A program made the position numbers and the translations under genes. Of a stretch of DNA of 5,717 nucleotides, positions 1-5,037 are shown piece by piece (position 1 is the first letter of the stretch; every line of letters starts with the position of its first letter). The stretch is from an archaeon (GTDB lineage: Archaea; Thermoproteota; Bathyarchaeia; TCS64). The stretch lies in NCBI GenBank assembly GCA_020444005.1, contig JAHLLU010000141.1, positions 1 through 5,717 of the forward strand. The letters are read 5' to 3'. The notes under the pieces were generated by a model, which was not told the DNA's origin, searched no databases, and saw only the letters and a program-made list of their open reading frames with translations.

Positions 1-394
1 CCTTGTTGAGAGCTTCTACTCAGTCCCAGCGGACACCTACGTGTACAGCGATGATAAGATCACGGAGTCAAACACGAGACGTTACATTGATGTGCTATTT
101 GGGTTACAAGAGATGGGGCTACAGATCAAACCCAGCCTAGAGACAGCCGTACTCCTCGGAGAAATACAAGAAGACTACCAAAAATGTCTAAGTGATCCCT
201 TGAACAAATACGAGTTCTGTGAAGAATGCGCTTATTCGGGTTTCTTTATGAAGTTTGGACCAATGAACCCGCTGTTATTGAATAGGATCTACTGGTATGC
301 GAACCTCATGCGAATGAGTGACACTGAGTTTGATGAATCAATAGAAAAGATGAGAAAAATTAGAGAGTTCTTAAGAGAACAGGCTACCATGTGA
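1..394 (+). CDS. 3' end of an unrecognised protein with a CxxC pair (partial)
   Basis: The reading frame (first full codon at base 2) is open from the left edge to a TGA at 392-394, giving the last 130 residues of a longer protein. The GTG at 41 is in frame but is probably just an internal valine, because the frame continues upstream as LVESFYSVPADTY. I do not recognise the family. The visible part looks soluble and largely helical. It has three cysteines (fragment residues 62, 73 and 76), the last two as C-E-E-C, followed by an aromatic stretch (YSGFFMKFGPM) and a charged C-terminal helix rich in Glu, Lys and Arg. The CxxC could bind metal or be redox-active, but a single pair proves neither. 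The last 11 bases overlap the end of the convergent M24 gene, so there is no room for a terminator between them. Confidence 0.7.
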   Translation, partial: LVESFYSVPADTYVYSDDKITESNTRRYIDVLFGLQEMGLQIKPSLETAVLLGEIQEDYQKCLSDPLNKYEFCEECAYSGFFMKFGPMNPLLLNRIYWYANLMRMSDTEFDESIEKMRKIREFLREQATM

Positions 395-1505
395 TCCTGT
401 AGGGCATCTGGTTAAGACACTCTGCACCATTCTTGGTTACTAGTATGATGTCTTCTATGTGTCCACGGTAGTTGGTCTTGAGGTCTCGGCGGTTTGGCTC
501 ATAGGTGAGTGTCATTCCCGGTTTCAGTGGCTGGTTATCGGTCTCTATTGGCCCGAAGCTTGGAGAATATGGCATAGTATAGTCGTGTACGTCTAGTCCA
601 ATCTGGTGTCCTGTTCGTACTGTTTCCTTGAAGCCTAGTTCTCTGTTGAGTTTGTTGGCGTGGTCTAGTACTTGGTTGCCTGTCATTCCGGGTTTGATCC
701 CGTTGATACCGTCTACCTGGGCCTGCATGGCGCGATCCATATAGTCTTCTGTGGCTTTTTCCCATGTTACATGCCAGTTTCTACCCATATCGCTGCAATA
801 ACCGGTCTCAAGTCTGACGCCCACGTCAAGACTCAAAGCGTCACCGTGCTTCAGGTAATCGGTGTTATTTCCTTTTATGAACCCGATGCTACTATCGAAG
901 CTGAACTCGTAGGCGCCCAGCTCAATCATGTTGGCGTCCAACTCCTTCTTCATGTAATGAACATTATTACCAGGTTTTGTTTCCTCGATTAGAATATGGA
1001 AAGCGGTCTCGGTGATCTCGATGGCTCTGCATATTTCCTCGATCTCGTACTCGTCCTTGATGCTTCTTTGTTTGAAAACAATGTCGCTGATATCACACTC
1101 TGGGCTTGGGGAGACGCCTAACTCTTTGGCTATCCTGTACCACATCTGAGCGCTGATAGTGGATAGGTCGAATCCTAGTTTGTATCCCTTGTACTTTGAT
1201 AGTGCTTGTATGGTTCCTTTGATGTGGTGGCCTTTTTCCTGTTTGATGGCTATTACATCGTTGTACTCGCCTGATGCCTTTACGCGTGGTGCTCCCCAGT
1301 GGGGCATAACTAGGGTGGTGTCACCGTTTGCGTCCATGATGAATGTCTGGTGCTCGTCTCCAAGTGCACTAGGCATTACGTATATGGTATTGCTTGGGTT
1401 CTGGCGAATTACCTCGTTGAAGAATACTACTGCCTCGTAGCCTCTTTCTTGGGCTTGCTCCATTATTGCGTTACGTCTTCTAGTGACTGATTCTTTTTGG
1501 TTCAA
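384..1505 (-). CDS. M24-family metallopeptidase, Xaa-Pro peptidase / creatinase-like
   Basis: This 373-residue protein has the two-domain plan of M24B enzymes: an N-terminal creatinase-like domain (about 8-145) and a C-terminal pita-bread catalytic domain (about 155-373). All five dinuclear metal ligands can be assigned: D227 (LDVG), D239 (CSDMGR), H300 (GHQIG), E336 (TYEPN) and E351 (HIEDI), plus the second conserved His, H307 (VHDY). The likely reaction is removal of an N-terminal residue before proline, or dipeptide cleavage, in the cytoplasm; no signal peptide is seen. Oddities: the usual catalytic-domain His of the ALPHH segment appears absent (GNNTDY at 212-217), the first two ligands are 12 rather than the usual 11 residues apart, and H349 sits where prolidases usually have Arg before the last Glu. 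The start is TTG at 1505, since a stop lies just upstream at 1530-1532. ATG at 1461-1463 (Met15) is the alternative but would remove the Arg-rich start of the first helix. The family call is firm; the substrate is not. Confidence 0.9.
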   Translation of the reverse strand: MNQKESVTRRRNAIMEQAQERGYEAVVFFNEVIRQNPSNTIYVMPSALGDEHQTFIMDANGDTTLVMPHWGAPRVKASGEYNDVIAIKQEKGHHIKGTIQALSKYKGYKLGFDLSTISAQMWYRIAKELGVSPSPECDISDIVFKQRSIKDEYEIEEICRAIEITETAFHILIEETKPGNNVHYMKKELDANMIELGAYEFSFDSSIGFIKGNNTDYLKHGDALSLDVGVRLETGYCSDMGRNWHVTWEKATEDYMDRAMQAQVDGINGIKPGMTGNQVLDHANKLNRELGFKETVRTGHQIGLDVHDYTMPYSPSFGPIETDNQPLKPGMTLTYEPNRRDLKTNYRGHIEDIILVTKNGAECLNQMPYRITW

Positions 1506-1539
1506 TGAAGTTCTAAGATGATTATACGTTCATTGGTTA

Positions 1540-1558
1540 AGATATTTACCAAATATCT
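1540..1558. promoter_or_regulatory. Perfect 8-bp inverted repeat, candidate operator 1
   Basis: AGATATTT-ACC-AAATATCT has arms that match perfectly over 8 bases around a 3-base spacer. It overlaps a TATA-like sequence for the - strand M24 gene and lies 35 bases before that gene's TTG. The 3-base loop and AT-rich stem suit a dimeric protein site on DNA better than an RNA hairpin. The AT-rich content means TBP-box coincidence is possible. Confidence 0.5.
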
Positions 1559-1568
1559 CATAGGTTTT
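1556..1568 (-). repeat. Copy 1 of a 13-base word shared by both divergent control regions
   Basis: Read on the - strand this is AAAACCTATGAGA, identical to 5020-5032 on the + strand. It overlaps the last three bases of candidate operator 1 and the T-run of the + gene's TATA-like box. It points toward the M24 gene, starting about 50 bases upstream of its TTG. Confidence 0.6.
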
Positions 1569-1576
1569 TTATCAAC

Positions 1577-1592
1577 TGAGAACAAGTTCTCA
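1577..1592. promoter_or_regulatory. Perfect 7-bp inverted repeat, candidate operator 2
   Basis: TGAGAAC-AA-GTTCTCA is a perfect 7-base palindrome with a 2-base centre, ending two bases before the GTG start at 1595. It lies between the TATA-like box (1565-1572) and the predicted transcription start, where a bound repressor would block polymerase. Its GC-containing arms differ from the AT-rich surroundings, which makes a chance origin less likely than for operator 1. Confidence 0.55.
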
Positions 1593-1594
1593 AT

Positions 1595-2128
1595 GTGAGC
1601 CGCAGAAGAAACACGGGAAACATGAGAATAATCATTATATTTCTCATAATAATAGCGGCTTTCTGGGTACTCATTCCAAACTTGTTACCGCAGAAGGAAC
1701 CTGAACTAGTTTATTTGAATGAGACCGAGATAGAAACCGTCTTGGAGGAGCCTTACTCGATTAATATTAACACCTATGATCAGATCAAGCTGGATGTCCA
1801 GAAGGGGGATGTTCTGAACATAACCATAGAGGTGATTGACGGTGGTCCTATTGACTTCTTTATTCTTGAGGAGGATCGTGTTGAGATGCTTATTGATGCC
1901 ATTGAGGGTAGAAGTAATAGGTTTGAGAGTTATGATCGGGGGAAGGGTTTGAATATCACGTATAAGACGACGGAGTTTATTATTGTGAATGACAAGGATT
2001 GGTACCTGTTCCTGAATAACTATGGGCATGTGCAGGATGGAGCGATGCCACGATCAAGAGTCTATGTACGTGTTAACATCAAGAAGATAGCGTATCACGA
2101 GACCAATGGGTTCACGATGCCCTCATAA
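1595..2128 (+). CDS. Single-pass membrane-anchored protein with an extracytoplasmic beta-rich domain
   Basis: This 177-residue protein begins with a basic segment (Arg3-5, Arg11) followed by one strongly hydrophobic helix (about 12-31), which by the positive-inside rule puts the remaining ~145 residues outside the cell. That part alternates beta-type strands: a KGD-x-LNITIEV strand pair (70-80), GGPIDFFILEED (83-94), an NITYKTTEFII strand (120-130) and a DWYLFLNNYG strand (135-144), ending in VYVRVNIKKIAY. The pattern resembles PPC- or GOLD-like beta-sandwich domains found in many archaeal surface proteins; this is a resemblance by eye. N-glycosylation sequons occur at N42, N75 and N120. The start is GTG at 1595; ATG at 1622 (Met10) would keep the helix but lose the basic flank. 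The next gene follows after 23 bases, suggesting co-transcription. No function can be assigned; a binding or scaffold role is a guess. Isoleucine codons shift from mostly ATA in the N-terminal part to ATT in the middle. Confidence 0.75.
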   Translation: MSRRRNTGNMRIIIIFLIIIAAFWVLIPNLLPQKEPELVYLNETEIETVLEEPYSININTYDQIKLDVQKGDVLNITIEVIDGGPIDFFILEEDRVEMLIDAIEGRSNRFESYDRGKGLNITYKTTEFIIVNDKDWYLFLNNYGHVQDGAMPRSRVYVRVNIKKIAYHETNGFTMPS

Positions 2129-2151
2129 ATGAGTACCGTGCCATCAATTGT

Positions 2152-3135
2152 ATGTTGGAGATCGAAGACGGTAGAGTATTACTGATTCATCACTGGGACA
2201 CCGATGGGTTATGCTCTGCAGCTTTACTACTTGATTACTTTGGGCGTGACGATATTGATACATGGACGCCATTATTGGGAACATTCTATCTTCTACCCGA
2301 GCATATTAAGATGGCTCAAGGTTATGACCATGTTATTGTATGTGATATGGCGCTACCCGCTGAAAACATCCGACAGATAGCGAAGAAGACAAGGGTAACA
2401 GTAATTGATCACCATCATCAAGACCCAATCGAGGAAATTGAACACATCAATCCTGTGGCGCATGGTGCAAGCGGTGACAGTTATCCGTCAAACACGTGGG
2501 TCATCAAAGAATATCTGAGCTTACCATTGTCATTGAAGATTATACTCGGCTATGTGGGGGACAGGGAGCAGAAGATCATGAATAATCCCCCATTCTGGAT
2601 GCAAACTCAAGAGTATCTAGAGCAGGAGGGGATCGAGTTCGATGATCTGCTTGAACTTGTCTATAGGATAGACTCCAGCTACAAGGTAGGGGAACGAGAA
2701 GCAGTGATGAAAGCCCCTCAGCAACTCAGAGAATATGAAACCCGAGAAGACATAATGGCAAACATGGAGTGGATGGAAAACCTGAGAAAACTAGAGGAAA
2801 AACTAGAAAAGGTTCTCTCAGAGCCCCCCGAGGTGGTTGACGGGGTTCAGGTAAAGCGTCTTGATACTCCTTATGCTATTATCAGTCAGGTAACGCGCAA
2901 ACTGGCGTGGGGTACAGGAGAGGATACTGTGGTGGTGAACACTGGTTTCTTCCCGGACCAAGACCAGTTGTATTCTCGGAGTAACATCGTGGACATGCAT
3001 AAACTCATTGAAAGAGCCAAGAAACATGGTTACAACGCGGGTGGCAAGAAGGATGTCATCGGAGCGATAATACCGAAAACGGATACTGAGAGATTTCTCG
3101 CTGAGACAATAGAGTATATTAAAGAAAATAGATGA
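2152..3135 (+). CDS. DHH-family phosphoesterase (RecJ / NrnA-like)
   Basis: The 327-residue product carries the DHH motifs in order: motif I H14-x-D16-x-D18-G (HWDTDGLCSAAL), motif II D65 (VCDMALP), motif III D86-H87-H88 (VIDHHHQD) and motif IV D137 (GYVGDRE). These residues bind two divalent metals, usually Mn, and hydrolyse phosphodiester bonds. A Glu/Lys-rich helical linker (about 195-222) leads to a DHHA1-like substrate-binding domain (about 228-327) containing YSRSNIVDM and AGGKKDVIGAII. The length matches oligoribonuclease/pAp-phosphatase (NrnA-type) proteins and is short for full RecJ or the archaeal replisome nuclease GAN, so a small-substrate enzyme acting on short oligonucleotides or phosphorylated nucleotides is likely. 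The DHHA1 loop has GGKK where GGH is typical. The ATG at 2152 has no evident Shine-Dalgarno site; expression probably comes from the promoter before 1595. It ends 6 bases from the convergent amidohydrolase. Confidence 0.88.
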   Translation: MLEIEDGRVLLIHHWDTDGLCSAALLLDYFGRDDIDTWTPLLGTFYLLPEHIKMAQGYDHVIVCDMALPAENIRQIAKKTRVTVIDHHHQDPIEEIEHINPVAHGASGDSYPSNTWVIKEYLSLPLSLKIILGYVGDREQKIMNNPPFWMQTQEYLEQEGIEFDDLLELVYRIDSSYKVGEREAVMKAPQQLREYETREDIMANMEWMENLRKLEEKLEKVLSEPPEVVDGVQVKRLDTPYAIISQVTRKLAWGTGEDTVVVNTGFFPDQDQLYSRSNIVDMHKLIERAKKHGYNAGGKKDVIGAIIPKTDTERFLAETIEYIKENR

Positions 3136-3138
3136 AAG

Positions 3139-3149
3139 GGGTTAAACCC
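3139..3149. other. Small palindrome at the convergent gene junction
   Basis: GGGTT-A-AACCC spans the 6-base gap between the DHH gene and the - strand amidohydrolase and includes the latter's TAA stop (complement of 3142-3144). As RNA only the GGG/CCC pairs could stem over a 5-base loop, and no U-run follows on either strand. It may be a weak shared termination signal or a chance palindrome. Confidence 0.25.
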
Positions 3150-4947
3150 TCTTCACGATACGACCCGGTCTTGCACCAGTGTGCTTACCCTTCTCCACGA
3201 CAGCCACACCGTTCACAAAGACATACTCTATGCCCTTGGGGTGCTGACGAGGCTCCACAGGAGTACCCATGACCTCTAGCTTGTCGAAGTCGAAGATGGT
3301 TATATCAGCGTAGCTACCAGGAGTGATCTTACCTAGACCCTTCAGGTTATGGTGTTCCGCTGCAGCGGTGCTAATCTTGTAGATGGCTTCCTCAAGGGTG
3401 AATACCTTGATCTCTTTCACCATCTTGTTGATGAACCCGGGGAACGCGTTAAAGCTGTTGATTCCGGGGCGTCTGTAGGGGGGTCTTTCTTGCTCATAGG
3501 TCTTATCGAAGACACTCTGGTCAAGGCTCAGGCTTCCTACTTTGTGCTGGAACATCAATGCACGATAGGGCTTCCATGGGAAGTTTCCTGTGTCTGCTGT
3601 GCCTGCCGCGTATCCCATTGCGTCTGGGTCTTCCATAATTAGGTCGAACCATGTGTCTAGTTGCTGTGTTTCGCGCTCGGCTGCTATCTGTGCTAGGTTC
3701 TTGCCTACTAGTCCGGATTCCTTGTGTTTGCTTATCCAGATGTTCTCTGCCCACTGGGGGTTTGTGTTGGGGTTGTAGGCTAGTCTGATGAACCATTTTC
3801 CGCTTTGTAGTGCGTCCTTGATCTCTTCACGGTAGTCTGGTGCCTCCAGCCATTTGGAGAAGTTCTCTCGGCTTCCTGCTTCCTTTAGCCATGGGAGCAA
3901 TATGCTGCTTAGGTATGGCATTACATCGAAGCCGCCTCTTAGGAACCATGGCATGCTGTCGAAGCTGATATCCAATCCCTCTTCTAGTGCTTCATCGAAG
4001 AACTTGAGAGTGGCTCGGATGTTATGCTCCTCCATGTAGTCGTTGCCTTCTGGTACGAGTCTCCATCCGGGTGTTAGGTGTGCGATGTTGGTCTTTACAC
4101 CAGTTACTCTACAGGTTTCTATGGATTCAAGTAGACCCTCAACTTTGTTGCTACGGGTGTCGCCGAACTTTACGGCTCTTCTTCGTCCAGTGCGTCTCCA
4201 GTGGGGACAGTAGACAGCGGTCTCGTATTCTTTCAGTACAGCTACACATTCATTGATCTCATCCATACTAGCCTGAACACCGGGATCATAGTCGAGTCCT
4301 GTGCTCATACCGATGGCGCCTTCTTCGAGTGATTGCCTGATGAGCTGTTTCATCTCTTCTAGCTCTTCTTTGGTGCTGTGGCGCTTGTAGTCGTTACCCA
4401 TGACTGCGTACCTGATGGTTCCTTGACCAACTAAGGGTACAGCGTTCATTGAGACGCCTACCTCTTCTACTTTCTTGAACCAGCCTCCGAGGGTATTCCA
4501 GTCAACGGTCCATCCAAAGTATTTCTTCATGATCTCGTTGACCTTCTCCTTGGGGAACAAGCTGTTCTTTGGATAGTACTTGTGGGGCTCAAGGTCATCA
4601 ATATACTGACTTGAGATACCGGGTAGGTTCATCCATTCACTGAATGGGCCTTGACTTCCACCGCATTCCCCGCCGACGAAGCTGGTTACACCCTGCATGA
4701 TGTAGCTGTCCGCTGTTGGGAAGAACAGTAGGGTGGTGTCTCCGTGGCTGTGGGCGTCGATCCAGCCGGGGCTCGCGTAAAGTCCCTTGGCGTCCACGGT
4801 CTTTACTGCGTCACCTTTTACTTCTCCGAGTGCTGCGATCTTGTCGCCTTTGACTCCGATTGATCCCTTGTATGCTTTTTTGCCGCTTCCATCTATGATG
4901 GATGCGTCTTTGATTATTACATCGTATTCTTCAGTCAAATAATTCAC
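3142..4947 (-). CDS. N-acyl-D-amino-acid deacylase-type amidohydrolase
   Basis: The 601-residue protein has the amidohydrolase layout: a small beta domain at both ends (about 8-60 and 540-601) around a TIM-barrel. Residues match the D-aminoacylase metal site: H66 and H68 (DAHSHGD), C95 (GGECG, the bridging Cys typical of this subgroup), H249 (CPHWRR), H290 (IAHLTPGW) and the likely catalytic D452 (GTADTGN). Other family marks are GAIGMSTGLDYDPG (210-223) and the final GSYADITIFDF segment (544-554). The family removes acyl groups from N-acyl-D-amino acids, which recycles D-residues; cytoplasmic, no signal peptide. It is roughly 60-120 residues longer than typical members, and an Arg cluster (RRTGRRR, 251-257) directly follows ligand H249, which could select an acidic substrate. 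The start is GTG at 4947, with a TATA-like TTTTTTATACC on the same strand about 28 bases before it, suggesting a near-leaderless mRNA. The exact substrate is unknown; hydantoinase- or dihydroorotase-like activity is less likely given the Cys ligand. Confidence 0.88.
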   Translation of the reverse strand: MNYLTEEYDVIIKDASIIDGSGKKAYKGSIGVKGDKIAALGEVKGDAVKTVDAKGLYASPGWIDAHSHGDTTLLFFPTADSYIMQGVTSFVGGECGGSQGPFSEWMNLPGISSQYIDDLEPHKYYPKNSLFPKEKVNEIMKKYFGWTVDWNTLGGWFKKVEEVGVSMNAVPLVGQGTIRYAVMGNDYKRHSTKEELEEMKQLIRQSLEEGAIGMSTGLDYDPGVQASMDEINECVAVLKEYETAVYCPHWRRTGRRRAVKFGDTRSNKVEGLLESIETCRVTGVKTNIAHLTPGWRLVPEGNDYMEEHNIRATLKFFDEALEEGLDISFDSMPWFLRGGFDVMPYLSSILLPWLKEAGSRENFSKWLEAPDYREEIKDALQSGKWFIRLAYNPNTNPQWAENIWISKHKESGLVGKNLAQIAAERETQQLDTWFDLIMEDPDAMGYAAGTADTGNFPWKPYRALMFQHKVGSLSLDQSVFDKTYEQERPPYRRPGINSFNAFPGFINKMVKEIKVFTLEEAIYKISTAAAEHHNLKGLGKITPGSYADITIFDFDKLEVMGTPVEPRQHPKGIEYVFVNGVAVVEKGKHTGARPGRIVKRV

Positions 4948-5037
4948 CGATTATTGACCATACTACGCTTACCCGGTATAAAAAAGGGTGGAACCGGGCT
5001 CGATGCTCATTTAAACACTAAAACCTATGAGAGTTGT
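4948..5037. promoter_or_regulatory. Divergent promoter region between two amidohydrolase genes
   Basis: This 90-base region serves the D-aminoacylase-type gene leftward and the second amidohydrolase rightward. The A-run box TATAAAAAA (4977-4985) reads as a TATA element on both strands: on the - strand it predicts a start near 4952, 5 bases before GTG 4947; on the + strand, a start near 5007 with a ~30-base leader. A second box, TTTAAA (5010-5015), is centred 26 bases before ATG 5038 and would give a leaderless transcript. Six-base inverted arms CCCGGT (4972-4977) and ACCGGG (4993-4998) bracket the first box. The shared 13-base word lies at 5020-5032. Confidence 0.55.
5020..5032 (+). repeat. 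Copy 2 of the 13-base word shared by both divergent control regions
   Basis: AAAACCTATGAGA here equals the reverse complement of 1556-1568. It lies between the TTTAAA box and ATG 5038, ending 5 bases before the start codon. Its TATGAG (5026-5031) recurs at 5037-5042 over the start codon, 11 bases (about one helical turn) later. Confidence 0.6.

Larger units (their letters stand above)
1506..1594. promoter_or_regulatory. Divergent promoter region between the M24 gene and the membrane-protein gene
   Basis: These 89 AT-rich bases separate two divergent start codons. For the + gene, a T-rich TATA-like box (TTTTTTAT, 1565-1572) is centred about 27 bases before the GTG at 1595, which would give a leaderless transcript. 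For the - gene there are two candidate boxes on the complementary strand: GTATAATC (1520-1527), which would start transcription near 1497, just inside the annotated TTG, and TAAATATC (1541-1548), which would start near 1518. Two perfect inverted repeats (1540-1558 and 1577-1592) lie among these elements, so transcription factor control is likely. Box assignments are by eye and spacing only. Confidence 0.55.

Noticed and set aside
41..394. GTG at 41 as the true start of a 117-residue protein
   Set aside because: The frame stays open to the left edge with protein-like sequence and no promoter or ribosome site precedes the GTG.
535..1440. Open frames inside the M24 gene on either strand (535-765 -, 672-992 +, 1159-1440 +)
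   Set aside because: They lie entirely within a gene with a complete catalytic motif set; their translations have skewed composition and no recognisable domain.
1706..3027. Antisense open frames over the membrane-protein and DHH genes (1706-2029 -, 2818-3027 -)
   Set aside because: No promoter or motif support, and the opposite strand encodes well-supported proteins.
498..3500. Extra copies of CTCATAGGT near 499 and 3492 as additional regulatory sites
   Set aside because: They are coding: on the - strand they spell Thr-Tyr-Glu in the M24 (TYEP) and amidohydrolase (TYEQ) proteins, and match only 9 of the 13 bases.
3349..4256. Open frames antisense to or out of frame with the D-aminoacylase-type gene
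   Set aside because: The real gene has all family motifs across this span; the others are shadows rich in Cys, Ser and Arg.
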